From Blastomyces gilchristii SLH14081 (lineage: Eukaryota; Ascomycota; Eurotiomycetes; Onygenales; Ajellomycetaceae), in contig NW_003101682.1 of assembly GCF_000003855.2 (NCBI RefSeq), forward strand, positions 993,178 through 1,057,177: a DNA stretch of 64,000 nucleotides. The letters run 5' to 3'. A program made the translations under genes and the position numbers. Shown here piece by piece: positions 44,903 through 57,327 of this stretch. The notes below the pieces were generated by a model that saw nothing but the letters and a program-made list of their open reading frames with translations, did not search any database and was not told the DNA's origin. Within the stretch, counting starts at the first letter, position 1. Each line of letters starts with the position of its first letter.

Positions 44903-47900
44903 CTATATCTGATTGATTTCCTTCTCTTCATATTCAGATAATTCTGAATTTAGCCATTTTCTTATAGCTGCTTGAGTTTCTGATAGAAAGTCTATTAAAT
45001 ATTTAATTCCTGTCTCAGTTGAGAATAAGAATCTCATATTTAATTAATTCAGATCATACTTCTCTTTCAATCTGACTCTGAGACTATTGTATAACACACA
45101 GTGTATTACAATATACTCAGGATTCTCATTTGCATTGCAGAATGAGCATTCTATTGAGTCAAATCTATCATCAAATCTTTGTATATAAGATTTGAAATAG
45201 CCATATCCTAGTTTCAGCTGTATTATAGATGAGAATATTTTCTTTTTACATTTAATTGAACAAGATTTCCACTTGGGTTTTGTTTCAAATCTTGAATAAT
45301 GTATACTCTTCTTTTATTTCTGCCAGCTTTCATTTCACTTGTCTAAACAAGATTCTTTTATTTTTCTCTTTATAAAAGACCAGGACACAACTTTTTGAAT
45401 AGATCTGCTTAATTCTACACTCTTTTTTACAGCTGAATCAGCCAATTCATTGCCATGAATATTCATATAAGCAGGAACTCAGTGCAGATGAATTATCAGC
45501 TTTAATGTTCTTCTCTTTTGAATTTTCAAAACAGAGTTTAAGATCAGTTCAAGATTCTTTTAATTATTATGAATCTGACTATTTCTAAGTCTTTTTAAAG
45601 CAGCTTGACTATCAGAGAATATTCATATCTCTTTCAAACTATTTCCTCTTTTATAAGATTTTATTTCTATGAGTTTGAAAGCTTTTACTATTACAAATAG
45701 TTCAGCATCAAAGACTTCAGATTCACAGCCTAGATTTCAGAAATCTGAGATAAAATTGATATTATCTTCAGTATAAGCAATGCCTGTGTCTAATCTATTC
45801 AGATTCTCATTCTTTGAGTCATCTGAATAAATCAGAATAGAGTCTTTTATCTTAATTATAGAAATTCTCTTCAAATGCTGTTCATATTCTTTCTCTTTTA
45901 ATAGTTCACTTATTTGTAAGTCTATAAGAGATTTAAGCTTTTCTCTTCAGAGAGATAACTTCTCATGATTCACTTTTTCAACATTTAAAGAAGAAAATTG
46001 ATTTTTAATCAGAGAGTATAGTCTGTAAAGTTGAGAAGGCATTTTCTTTGAAGAATCATTTTCATTTCAATCAAGAAATCTATTTCAATTCAGTTCATTT
46101 TCAGAGTTAATTGATGAAAATGAAGACAAGACTCTTTCTCTGATTATATGATTTGAGCTCATCTTTATAACTCTCAGAGCATAGTTTATACAGGCCTTTT
46201 CAAATCTAATAGCAGAAGGAGGAATTGAAGCTTCAATTTTCATTGCTTTAATAGAAGATGATTTGAATGCTCTCAGAATTCTTCTCAAGACTCTGTTTTA
46301 CAGACTTTGAAAGAGTTCAGTGAAATTCTCTTGATTATTTTATCAAACTTGAACTTCATAATCAGCTACTGATGTAATACAGGCTATATATAACTGTCTC
46401 ATAGCCTTGAAGAATAGACCTCTCTCTGTATTTGATAGTCTGATTATGTTGTTCAATAGTCTTTCTGCCTTGACAGTTCTTTGTTGAATGTGATATTTAA
46501 AGTTCAACTTAGAGTTTAATCATACTTCTAATTATTTGACATTTACACTGAGTTTAATCTCTCTATTTAAAAGAGATAGAGACAGTTCTTTCTCATTGAA
46601 TCTAGAAAAGAAATGAATTAACTCAGTTTTATTCATATCAAATTAAATTTGATTGATATCTGCTCTAACAAAGATTTTCTTTACAGCTTCTTCAATCACT
46701 TTTAAATTCTCTTTGATAGTTTTTGAGCTGTAGACTAGATCAATATCATTCACATAACTCAGAGATCTCACTATTCTCATATTTCTATTTTTGAATAGAT
46801 ATACAGTGTATATTATAAATAAAATGAGTGAGATTGAAGATCTCTGTGATACTTCTATTTTTATCTCAGTCTTGTCTTATTTCATTTCATCAAAGAAGAG
46901 TTATATACTTCTTTTAAATATAAAACAGTTAACTCATTTTATTAGAGAAAGTGACAGTTTTAATATCTTCAATGTCTGAATTAACTTTGACTTTGAAATA
47001 TGATCAAATGCTTCTTTTATATCAATAAAAACTGCAGTTGAGACTAGACTCTCATACTTTGCTATTTAAATATTATGAATAACTGAGAGAACAGTGTTAA
47101 TTACAGAACACTGTTTTCTATCTCTCATTTATTCACTGAATAAAAGAGAATTACTGACAGAGCTTATAAAAGATAGTTGAGTAGCTATTATCTTTTCTAA
47201 AACCTTTTCTAGACAGTTTAATAGAGATATTACTCTATATGACTTAGGAATTGAAGTTTTTCTATTAGGCTTTGTAAGAATCACTTCAGTGGCTTCTCTT
47301 CAGCATTCAGAATGATATTCATTTTTCAAGAGATTGAAAAAAAGCTTAAAATATTCATTCTTTAAGTAGAAGTATGTATTTTAAATAATTAAGTGATTAA
47401 TTGAATCAGGCCCTGCAGCAGTCTTAACTGAACTTGAGAAATAGCTGACTCTAATTCATCTTGTGTAAGATCAGGCCATTCCCAGTCATTTTCATCANNN
47501 NNNNNNNNNNNNNNNNNNNNNNNNNNNNNNNNNNNNNNNNNNNNNNNNNNNNNNNNNNNNNNNNNNNNNNNNNNNNNNNNNNNNNNNNNNNNNNNNNAGT
47601 TCTGAAAGAGAGTTCTTATAAAAGCTTGATATTTTTTCTTAAAAGAGTTTGCTGTATATAATTCATTCTGAAACTCATATTCTAAGGTTGGAAGTTTTGC
47701 TACACTTCTTGTTTTAGTATAGTTAAAAGCTTTAAAAACTTCCTTCTCTTGTACTTCTTTAAGAAATTTATTCCAGCAGTCTGTTTTAGGTTTTTTAATA
47801 TCTGAAAAATATTCATTTCTGACAGCTTTGAACTCTTTATCAGATATTACATCATTCTTTCACTCTCTTCTAGCAGTAGCTAATTCTTTTCTTTTAGATG

Positions 47901-48909
47901 AGATATTCTCATTTCATCAAGATTTTGAATACTCAGAAGATTTTCTCTTTGAAATATTATCTCTAACACTTGTTAGAATAATAGATGTAATAAGCTTCAC
48001 TCTATTCTCAAGTATTTCATTTGAGATATCTTGATCAGAATTCTAATATAGCTCATTCTGTCTTTCAGATTTTAACAGTTTTATGCTTTCTTCAACTGCT
48101 TTTCAATCAGCTTTTTCAAAGTTAAACTAATTAGAGAGAAGAGGATTTTCACTCATTTGTTTTTCACTCAGTTCAATCTCAAATTGAATAATCTCATGAT
48201 CTGATCCTGATGTCTCATTTGAATTAATAAACCAGTTTACAAGTCTTCTTTTCATTAGATTTTATGATATAAAGATTAGATCTATAATAGATTTCTGTTT
48301 CATATCTTTTCTAAAGAATGTTTGTTAATCAGACTTATTAATCAAATTTATTGAATGCTCAAAGATTCATTTAACTAGATTATCAGCTCTCACTGCTCTC
48401 TTGCATTCTGAATTTCATCAGAAATGATGTGTATTGAAATCTCCTGTAATTATAGAGTTTCTTGATAAAGTTATATTCAGAAATCCTCTATCAATTGTTC
48501 AGATATTGTTATTTTTCTTCAATAACTTTTCATTATAGATATTTATAAGCTGTATAGTATCAAACTCATTTTCTTTATCTATAATATCACTCACCAGAAT
48601 ATCAGGGTCAGATATAATATCAAATCTTAGATTAAATTAATATCTTGAACTCTTTCTTTCATAGATCACTACTCTTGACTTTATCTCAGATTTTTGAGAT
48701 AAAAAGCAGTAGTAGCTTGAATAAGAAATGATATATTTTTGCTCAGCATCAAAATTCAGCTCCTGAAGCAGTATAAAATTAACTTTTTATTCAAATACAA
48801 TTTGAAGACAAGAATAAATACAATTTAAGTTTCTATTCACATTATTTTAAATAAATATGATTTTTGAAGAGTTTTTAAACTTTTTTTATTGTTTTTGTTG
48901 TATATTCAT
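44903..48909 (-). pseudogene. LINE2 ORF2 (endonuclease, RT, RNase H), disrupted
   Basis: ATG at 48907-48909; stop TAG at 44903-44905, a few codons later than in LINE1 because the LINE1 stop codon reads CAG here. The endonuclease block (D-F-N-T-H-H) is near 48430, the RT box Y-V-N-D near 46752-46764 (first catalytic Asp is Asn), and RNase H at about 45400-45850 including S-D-D-S-K-N-E. Internal TGA stops. The assembly gap lies between endonuclease and RT. Confidence 0.85.
47498..47597. other. Assembly gap (100 N)
   Basis: Exactly 100 N in LINE2 ORF2. LINE1 15100-15180 suggests about 50 bp are missing, so the N length is a placeholder. Confidence 0.95.
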
Positions 48910-48932
48910 ACTAAAAGAGAGTAGAGTAGAAT

Positions 48933-50537
48933 CTAATCACTATCATCAGATAGTAGATTATAACTATTCTTAAAAGTAGAAATCTCAACTGCTTATATTA
49001 TATCTAGTTTATTACTAGAGTTATTTCTCAATTCTCTAATCTTAACAGAAGTTTGAGAATTCAAATTCTATTTACATTTAGCTAGAGAATTAGAGTTTGA
49101 AGATTTAGATAGTTGAGAGTTTCTTCTTTTTGAGCTTGCAGTTATAAGTCTACTGGCTTGACTCTTCTCTTCAGTTCTAGATTGACTTTGAGCTTCATCT
49201 TTTCTTCAGTTCTTTTGAGTTCTAGGAGTAAATATACATTCTTTTGAGCTAGATGCATGTTTTTCTTTGCAATTAGAGCACTTAAGCAGAGTATATTGAT
49301 AAATTTCATCTCTTTTTAAGCATGTTTCACATTTATGCTCACTAGTTTTGTGATCTCTGGCACAGAATGCATATTTTAAGTCTCTAAAACATGAGATTGC
49401 AAAGTGTTCATATCTTTGATAGTTTGAACACTATATTTGAGCTTTGAGATTTATTCTTGAGTCTTTGTATTCATGAACTCTTATTTTCAAATCTGCTACT
49501 CTTACTTCAGAGATCTTTGACTGTTTAAGTAATTTTATATATACTAGAACAGAGACATTTCTTCTACTTTGTCTGAACTTAATTGAATTTAGTCATACAG
49601 GCTTCTTTCTCAGTTGAATAGAGTTATATTCTTTCAATTCATTTTTGAGAAGTAGTATTTCTTCTTCACAGTTAAAAATTTCAACTGAAATATTATAAAG
49701 AATGAATTTATCTCACTTTTCATCTCTTTCAGATAGAATTATTATATTTAACAAAGATTCTACTGCTGACTTCTAGAGATTCTCATTCTGAATAAGGAAT
49801 TCAGCACTGAATTCAGACATTGTAGTCAGAATAATGAAGTTTTCAAAGAATGATGACTCAATTGAAGCTATAACTGATTTTTAAACTTCAATATCAGTCA
49901 TCAACTGAGAAAACAACTGCTGATTAATTTCATTTCTGATTCTGAAAATGAGATTTGAGTTTAGCTTGTTTCTTTGCAGAATGTTCTGATTTGAGACTTT
50001 GAGAATAAGTCTTCTATTTCTGAAGATTTGAAAGTTTTTCTCTTTTTACATTTTCTTTTTCACTTTTCTATGAATAGAGGCATGAGCAGTATTCTTCTCA
50101 GTTTTCTCAGAATTTTGAGCAGATTTTGAAACAGTAGGTTTAGAGACAGCAGATTCAGCTGCTTGAGCATATGTTTTCTTCTAATTCAAAGAAGAAGAAG
50201 AAGTAGGAAAAAAGAATGAAGAAGAGCAAGATGAAGAGTCAGTGATTGTACTAGGAATTTTCAATGTTTTTTGAACTGTGTTTGAGATTTCAAGTTTGAA
50301 CTTAATTACCTCCTGTAGTTGTCTAGCCTGAGTATGAAGAATTAACAGAACTTCTTTATTCATCTCACTCAGACACTGCTTTTCAAGAATCTTGCTTACT
50401 TTTTCAAGTTTCTGTATTTCAAGAACTTGTTGTTTCTCTATTTCTTCTTTCTTTCTTCTCTTCAGAATTTCAATCTCAGAAATAGTATTTGAGAAAGCAT
50501 CTTTTTCCACATCAACTGAGTGTATTTTTGAACTCAT
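48933..50537 (-). pseudogene. LINE2 ORF1 (gag-like), nearly intact frame
   Basis: 535 codons without net frameshift from ATG 50535-50537 to the shared TAG at 48933-48935. The first 119 codons (to 50181) are open: a charged Glu/Lys/Leu-rich helix with coiled-coil character, then a Ser-rich tract. Two zinc knuckles at about 49290-49440 in the same order as in LINE1; the first has a Cys replaced by Tyr. Stops occur further downstream, so it is inactive. Confidence 0.85.
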
Positions 50538-50551
50538 TGTTTTCACTCAAT

Positions 50552-50627
50552 GAAAAGTTAGTCAGACTGTTTCAATTGAGATATTTCTAAGTCTGTTTTC
50601 AATTGAAAAGTTGGTCAGACTGTTTCA
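50552..50627 (-). repeat. Tandem repeats upstream of LINE2 ORF1 (2 units)
   Basis: Two units with core aaaagttggtcagactgtttc, spaced about 52 bp; LINE1 has three. Confidence 0.8.
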
Positions 50628-50639
50628 AAAGAAGAATAA

Positions 50640-52014
50640 AAGACTTTTGTGTATAAAACACCTGATTTTTTTCACACTAGTTCAGTAACTAGGTTAGATT
50701 TTTGAAGAGAATCTAATAAACTAAAATTGATTTTTGAGATAAATCAATAAAATCTTTATAATCTCTTTCTTGGAATACAGTGAGGAAAAGTATGATATCA
50801 ATTGATAATAAATCAGATGATATGACAGTTTTTAAGAGAAAAACTGACAAAAAATAAATCAATTTTTTACAGAGAAATTGATTAAAACTATTCAATTTTA
50901 TTCTAAATTATTCAATTCTTCTCACACAACAAGTGTACAACTCAAATCAGTTAATAAAGAGTGTAAAAAAGAATTAAGTATTAATAAAAGCTCTTCAGTC
51001 ACTGAAAAAGTAATTCTTACTTAAAAGAATATGAAATTATGACAGAAAACAGCTCTGTTTTTAATTCTTTGTAAGAATATTGTATAAAACTCAGAGAAAA
51101 ACACCTTACTTTTTCAAGAGAAGTAAAAAACTATTTCTAAGATCTTTTTTTTTTATGCATTGACTGCTGCAGAAGAATGAGATAGAAACTGCTAAGATAT
51201 GCACTACTGTATACTCTCTATCAAGACTTTCTCTCTTCAGAGTCTTGATATTATAGAGAATATAAGTCTGTTTCTATATAATAATATAAATATTGTCAGC
51301 AGGATGTAGAGGAACTGGTTATTTATATCTCAAAATAAAAGACTTTGTCAATGATTATATTAATATAGAGTTAATTCTCAAATTCAATAGAAACCTAGTA
51401 TTGCTGTTCTCAATCTCTTACAGAATCTATTGAATATTAAGATATTAAAACTAGATTTAATATATCTCACTGTGCAGGGATCAAAGGCTCAGTCAGATCT
51501 TGAGATATACTGATTTTATAGTTATTGATGTGCTGTTGACTTATTGTCTGTTGATTATATGCTTGATATTATCACTGAGGTATCTTTTTGTATTTTTCTG
51601 CCAGGGATGGGCCAGATTGGAAAGGGCGGTATGAGGGTGAGACTTGGCATTGGAGTTTTGGAACATCAAAGATGGACAGGGTTTTCGCGGAGGTCACTTC
51701 TCAGATATCTCCACAACTACAGATCAGGGATCTTCCAAAATCGAGAAGATTGGTGCATACAGCTAGGTCTCTTCACCTTACAATTTGTATGGCAATTTGG
51801 CCCGGGGTTGTGGTGTGGTAGGGGAGAATGGGGGATAATCCCACGCAGGAGTTCTGAACAATGTCTGGTTCACATTTGGCTGGATAACTCCACCACCACA
51901 CGGGGTATGCGGTCGGTGATGGGGTCAAAATGCTCGTATGATCGAGGGCTTTTCGATGGATCTATCGGCGGGTTCTTATTCGAAAAATCAAGCGAGTTCG
52001 TGGTGAAGCGGTCG
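50640..52014 (-). other. LINE2 5' untranslated region
   Basis: Non-coding on the element's strand. Overlapping antisense frames of 160 and 77 codons (51544-52026, 51588-51821) exist because this part is CpG-rich and low in stops. LINE1 does not preserve them, so I do not call them genes. Confidence 0.65.
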
Positions 52015-52153
52015 GAATCACTGTAGTAAGTGTATATATATTGTATAAAAGTAAGACTTTTTAATAATACTCAGTCTCTAATATTATAAAAATAGAGTCT
52101 CTCTGTGAGATCTGTTTTTATCAGAAGTTAGAGAATCTTATATTCTCTAAAAT

Positions 52154-52434
52154 TGTAAGAGGTCTACGCCGAATAGATCGGTATAATATATAGGTCTTAT
52201 ATAACAAAGTGAAAAACATTAAAGAAGAAAAGAAAAGAGAGAAAGTGCAGAAATCAGCAATCAGAATGAATATTTATACATGTATGTAATAATGTACACA
52301 GTGAAGCTTTGAGATGAAAGAATAGAAATTTCATAGGTTTTCAGCTGAGAATCAGTGACCGAGAATCAGAGCAGTAGAAATCTGTGAAGTGTAATGAAAT
52401 AGTCTATATAATTGATTGAGCGCAGCCCGTCACA
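52154..52434 (-). repeat. 3' LTR of Gypsy-1 copy C
   Basis: TGTGACGGGCTGCGC... to ...GACCTCTTACA on the minus strand. It lacks part of the CpG-rich block present in copies A and D. Confidence 0.88.
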
Positions 52435-54929
52435 TTTGCCCTCTCTTTTCAGAAGTGAGGTTATGCATAGTTCTCATCAGTCAAGAGCCACTGTTTCAGA
52501 TAACATGGAGCTCAGAGTTCAGATCAGACAATTATAGTCAACTTATTTCATAAGATATTATCAGCCACAGCTGCGGGATCTCTTATCAAGAATACTCTCA
52601 ATCTCTCACTCAAGTTCATTGTCTTCTTCTACAATCTCTGATGACTGTCAATCAGAAGTCATTTAAGAAGAGAATGAATCAGTAACAGTGCAGCAGAGTA
52701 AGCTTGTGTGAAAGATATTATGAATCTCTGATAATATATCAAGATGATAATTGTGACTATCTAGAACTTCTATCATCTTATATTTGATATAATAGTAATT
52801 CAGTGTATGAGATGAGTATGTGATTTATATATTCTTAAGATTCAATCATATCAGATCTTCTATCTCATATTGCTTAACAGAATCTTGATAAACATTAGTT
52901 CAATCTTCTTGATTCTGTTTAGTACTCATCATAAAGACTTCTACTCAATTACAAGTATCTCAGAGCTTTATTACTATATTATCAGCAATCTGAATAAAAC
53001 TGTGAGAGTTCAGTGTAAAATGTGTAATCTCTAGAAGATTTAATATCTTCATGTGATATCTGTGTGTGAGAAAGAACAGACTTATATCTGTTAAAACAGC
53101 ATCTCAGTCATTGATAGTAACTTCAGTATGTAGAAGAAGATTATATTAATCATCTTATAAGTAATTACAGAACTTATAAAGATAATTCTTTACAGTCTGA
53201 ATTGTTCATTCTGATGCATCATCAGTCTCAGATTAATAGATAGTTAATAAACAGTGTATAATCTTAAGAACTTAACAGATTCTTATTAGAGAGTGCTTAT
53301 GAATTGACAGCTCTGATCTGATACTATAGATCTCAGTAATTCATATATTCAATAGAATGAGCTCTGTAGAAAAGCTTCAGTAACTTGTTCAGTATTCATC
53401 TTATTATCAGATTTCAATATTATATTCTTACTTAATCAGTTTATAATGACTAGAACATTTCTACAATTCTTACTCTCAGAGAGATTAATGATGAAGTTAA
53501 TTATCACATCTTATCAGATTCTATCAGAGATATTGAGTGATTTCAGCAGGTCTTTTCTTCAGTTTTTTCACAAGATAACAGAGAAATAATAGTTACAGTT
53601 TCAGATGAAATGTCTGATACTGTTCAATATCTCAGATCAGTAGAACTCTTGAGAGATCATATAATATAGTTATTTATTATCTGAATAACTGATCATATGA
53701 GAATCATGTATCTCTTACATTATTCAGGTGTGTGAGAGTTTGAAATGAGAGACTCAGTATTGTTCACAGAATTGCAGAGTGCTATTATCATTAATTGAGT
53801 ATTTTAAGATATCAGTTCTTATACATAGTTCTGAGAGGAATTAAGATACTTCTTAACATACTGCTTCAGTGAGTGCTTGAAGAAGTTCATCAGTTTAAGC
53901 TGTTATATGTCACAATTCATTCAGTGTAGAAGAAGTGAAGATATTAGTATCAGTATCAGTTCAGAGAGAGAGTGTTCTAATTGACAAAGTATATATAGTG
54001 TTATGAGTCATTCTATCTTGATTAATTAATATCTTCAGATCTAAGAGCTGATGTTCTCAGTTCATTCAATGAGTGTCTGTTATATCAGAAGGCATATCTT
54101 ACTCTCATTGTAAGAGAGCATCTATCATTGAGTTCTGACTGTCAGAACAGTAGTGTATTATAAAATGAAAGTGACTTAAGAACTCAGATTATTGCATCTG
54201 TTATTCAGTGAGTTTACAGATAGTAGTGAAGTACTTGAAATTCTTATAATCTGTGATTATCTCAAATTCAGAGACACTTCAGAGTTCAGAGTCTTATTCT
54301 TCTAGACAGTGTATAATTATAAGAAGTTTCTTATCATAGATCTTATAATTGTATTCAGTGAGACTCAGTTTCTTAGACATGAAAATGCATGATTATAAAA
54401 CATCTTTATTATCATATTGCAATATAGCTTCTTCTATGATATAGTCAGAGAAATTGACTTCAATAACTATCTTATAATCAGAATCAAATGTTATCAGTAG
54501 AGAGATATTAATGAACATCTTCTTCATCTGTGTGAATGCAGCTTCAGTGTCTGTTAATCACTGAAATACTGAATTCTTCTTGATAAGTTCTGTAAGTGAT
54601 CTTATAATATCTGAGAAGTTTTATATAAATCACTGATAGAAGTTAGTAAATCTGATAAAGCTTTATACATCTTTCACAGTATGTGAAGCTTCTCACTCAA
54701 GAATAGTAAAGATCTTCTCAGAATTCTTTCAAATTCTCTTATCAGCTTCTATAATAAAACCTAGATATTTTATACTCTTGACTTTGAAATTACACTTGTT
54801 AATATCTATTGATAGTTCTGTCTCTTGTAATCATTGTAATACTTTTTATACATATTCTTGATATTTCTTTCTGAATTCATTGATGAAGATGAGAATGTCA
54901 TCTAGATATACAGATGTAAACTTATTAAG
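52154..54929 (-). mobile_element. Gypsy-1 copy C, 3' half
   Basis: Minus strand. 3' LTR at 52154-52434 (281 bp, internally shorter), a purine tract beside it, then chromodomain, integrase, RNase H and RT down to the YLDD region (about 54890-54910), where element X copy B begins. Parallel to copy A and useful as the empty site for MITE a. Degenerate throughout. Confidence 0.88.
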
Positions 54930-54939
54930 TGTGATTCAA

Positions 54940-55158
54940 AGGTTGCTTGAGCCAGCGTACGATTACAGGTGTATGCCGGCTTCTTATATACTGTACACTA
55001 AATTAATTGATGGCCGCTATGGCCCCTTTACATTTGTAAGCAAGTTTGAAAGCAGTTATGTTATTATTCAGCAGTTGTACATTCTTCTGAACTACATTCT
55101 CTCTCATCAGATTCAGTCATGCTCACATGATCATGACATATGTTCTAGCTTCATGTGA
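54940..55158 (+). CDS. Element X frame 1, hypothetical protein (copy B)
   Basis: Homologous to 33795-34097. The frame opens upstream in Gypsy sequence at 54880, so the true start or exon boundary is unknown. Shared residues include LLEPAYDYR and YILY-KLIDG-Y. Function unknown. Confidence 0.35.
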   Translation, partial: RLLEPAYDYRCMPASYILYTKLIDGRYGPFTFVSKFESSYVIIQQLYILLNYILSHQIQSCSHDHDICSSFM

Positions 55159-55627
55159 ATTAGCATGTCACTAGTGTTCATGATTATGTGACCTATCTCT
55201 GATTCAGCTAGCATTCTGCATATGCTCTCACAAAGAAACTTTCACTATATTACATCACTCATTCACTAACTTTTCTTATTCTTCAATCATCTTCTTCATC
55301 ATCATCATCATTGAATGTCATTATCTCATTTAAGATTTCTGCCTCTTCTTCTGTTCAACATCTTCTATCTGTTATTCATCTATCACATTGTATGCATTTC
55401 TGATGATAGCTCTCTGTTCTCATAATAAGTGTTCTTGTAGTGCTCATATCAGGCAGTTCATTAGCAGTAAGTATAATGCATTATGAAATATGACCAGGAC
55501 TTGTTTATCTTCTAACAATCATCAGAACATACTATTATGAATGACACATCTTCTTCATCTTCTCATACACTCTCAATCATTTTTCTTCTTAGTGAGCTTC
55601 TGATCATGTTCTCTGACACAATTTTGC

Positions 55628-56080
55628 ATGAATACAAATGCTGATATGTTTGTTTTTATTTGTATAGAATCTTCACATGTTGACAGATCTGTATCTGCTG
55701 ATGATAGTGAACACCTCAATATTGAATTGTTGATTCAAAACTTGAAGAATGTAATAATGAAGAAATTATCTGTGTCATATGTAGCTGAGTCTTCTGCATC
55801 CTTCTCTGCCTCTTTCTCTGTCACTTTTCCTCAATCTCTCACACCTGTCCCTGTGTCTGGTTCTCCCGCTCCTGCTACCCCTGTTCCCGCAACCTCTACT
55901 CTCACTACTCCTGCTCCCCCTGCTTCTGCCATCTCTGCTTTCATTATCAGCTCTTCTCATTTCAAGAAGATGTTGTATAGACTTAATGAATCATGTTTCT
56001 CAGTATATATACTTCTGTTCTTCTTGCTGACCTCTAGAATGATTTATTACATGAAGACTGTGTATAACATGACTATCTGA
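55628..56080 (+). CDS. Element X frame 2, hypothetical protein (copy B)
   Basis: 150 codons. The conserved N-terminal region and the ending YYMKTVYNMTI match copy A (32884-33384). The central Pro/Thr/Ala/Ser tract (T-P-V-P, P-A-P-A-T repeats) differs in length. The hydrophobic C-terminal segment suggests membrane association. The opposite-strand 61-codon frame at 55775-55960 is a shadow. Confidence 0.45.
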   Translation: MNTNADMFVFICIESSHVDRSVSADDSEHLNIELLIQNLKNVIMKKLSVSYVAESSASFSASFSVTFPQSLTPVPVSGSPAPATPVPATSTLTTPAPPASAISAFIISSSHFKKMLYRLNESCFSVYILLFFLLTSRMIYYMKTVYNMTI

Positions 56081-56410
56081 AGCTCAGTCACAGACACTGA
56101 TTATTACATTTATTTTAAATATTCATGATAGAATAATTGTTTATTTATATCAGAGAATCACTCTTCTTCTCAACAGTGTCAAGATTATAAGTCTTTCTTT
56201 TTTCATCTTCTCTTTCTAATACTGATTTTTCTATTCTTAGAGAAAATTATTATGAGTTTTATTATACACAAAGTTGTGATATTTACAGACATTAAGAAAC
56301 TTTTTATAACTGTAAAGTTCAATATCACAGAGATATCTGCTCTGATGAATTTCTTCAGAATCATAGATCTGTATTAGCCTATTCTCTGATATCTATTATT
56401 TAACTTTGTA

Positions 56411-56662
56411 ATGCAGATAAAAGATATCTGTATTTTCAGAAACAGGAACATGAATGTTGTACTCTTTTACACTCACAGACATGAGACTCATATGTCTTAT
56501 CTGAGATATTATTTTGAGAATGAGCTGTTCACATACTGTGTTCTGTTTTCTGCATTCTCTCATATCTCTCTCTCTCTTTCTGAGAAGCCTCATGTATGTT
56601 GTAATTGTATATACAACTCTAAGGTCAGCAGGTGTTTATTCAGTAACTGTTCTTATCTTTGA
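56411..56662 (+). CDS. Element X frame 3, Cys-rich hypothetical protein (copy B)
   Basis: 83 codons. Matches 32301-32555 along its length; keeps C-C-N-C-x6-K-V-S-R-C but the upstream Cys residues are His, Tyr or Phe, so a metal site would be partly lost in this copy. Confidence 0.45.
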   Translation: MQIKDICIFRNRNMNVVLFYTHRHETHMSYLRYYFENELFTYCVLFSAFSHISLSLSEKPHVCCNCIYNSKVSRCLFSNCSYL

Positions 56663-56873
56663 TTTTATGATTATTATATACTAATAATGATTCTTAGTTA
56701 CTTCAGCACTAGAGATTATTCTAATTAAAGATAATCACATCACTGAGACTACTCTCTCACACTCTCAAGCTTCTTCTATCACTTTCTCTCCCTCTTCTGC
56801 AGAGAAGGTTGTAAGTATATCAGATTATAAGTATTCAGTTCTAAGTGACTTCTGCTGTTATTCATCTGATTCT

Positions 56874-57077
56874 GTGCTCTCTTCTTCTTTTATTTCTTCT
56901 GTCTCTGTCTTCTCTGTCTTGACTTCTGATTCTGCAGATTCTGTGCTCTTCTTCAATTTTTCTACATACATGTATACATATTTCTATATTAGCATTTCAG
57001 TCAATCTTGTGATAAATGATATTAATATTATGCACAGAGTAATAGAGAAATTAGAGACATGTACAGTATTATTATAA
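56874..57077 (+). CDS. Element X frame 4, hypothetical protein (copy B)
   Basis: 67 codons, matching the second half of 31886-32257, including FFNFS and VIEK-E near the end. No recognised family. Confidence 0.35.
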   Translation: MLSSSFISSVSVFSVLTSDSADSVLFFNFSTYMYTYFYISISVNLVINDINIMHRVIEKLETCTVLL

Positions 57078-57187
57078 GAGCAGCTTACAGCTCTTGAATT
57101 TCTTATGAATCTCAAGTTTTGAGATTTTCTTAGTTTTTGACATTTTTCAGATGACATGGCATTGAAAATAGATTAAATGTGTGATGT

Positions 57188-57327
57188 ATGAAAATGAATG
57201 AGATATGTATAATAACATTTATCTTTTATGACTGACTCTTACAGTTAATGATCAATTCATTTTTCTTTTCTTACACTTTTTCTTTATCTACTAGTCACTA
57301 CTCTTACATAATCTTTATATGATATAG
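57188..57327. other. Unassigned sequence before Gypsy-1 copy D
   Basis: 140 bp without a match in the window or a reading frame. It ends with the target duplication TATAG (57323-57327). Confidence 0.6.

Larger units (their letters stand above)
44535..52014 (-). mobile_element. LINE2, full-length Tad1-like LINE
   Basis: About 7.5 kb on the minus strand. Flanked by a perfect 12 bp duplication gaatcactgtag (44523-44534 and 52015-52026). The 5' end begins CGACCGCTTCACC at 52014 and the tail is (TAA)n at 44535-44548. The first about 420 bp are CpG-rich and little mutated. It is co-linear with LINE1. A 100 N gap (47498-47597) replaces about 50 bp by comparison with LINE1. Confidence 0.93.
44482..52153 (-). 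mobile_element. hAT fragment (44482-44534 and 52027-52153) split by LINE2
   Basis: The two pieces join into sequence homologous to 43527-43700 of hAT2 (tgtatatatattgtataaaagtaa and following). It touches hAT2 at 44480 and Gypsy-1 copy C at 52154, so it is a fragment left by rearrangement. Element ends are not present. Confidence 0.75.
54930..57187 (+). mobile_element. Element X, copy B (unclassified repeat)
   Basis: Plus-strand counterpart of 31768-34054, inserted or joined at the RT region of Gypsy-1 copy C, which is not continued at the other side. Less mutated than copy A (for example the Pro-rich tract with CCC/CCG codons near 55860-55925). Sequence after 57187 to 57327 and 63056-63332 may still belong to X, since copy A ends against hAT2. 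Confidence 0.65.

Noticed and set aside
51544..52026. 160-codon and overlapping 77-codon frames in CpG-rich sequence
   Set aside because: Antisense to the 5' end of LINE2 and not preserved in LINE1 (10477-10980); open because that part is low in stops. One runs into the target duplication.
52154..54929. Prokaryotic or organellar origin of the AT-rich sequence
   Set aside because: LTR retrotransposons, LINEs, hAT elements and a chromodomain are eukaryotic nuclear features; no ribosome-binding sites or operons seen.
55775..55960. Arg/Ser/Gly-rich 61-codon minus-strand frame
   Set aside because: Antisense to the Pro/Ser/Thr tract of element X frame 2, which is conserved in the other copy; the Arg/Gly content is a by-product.
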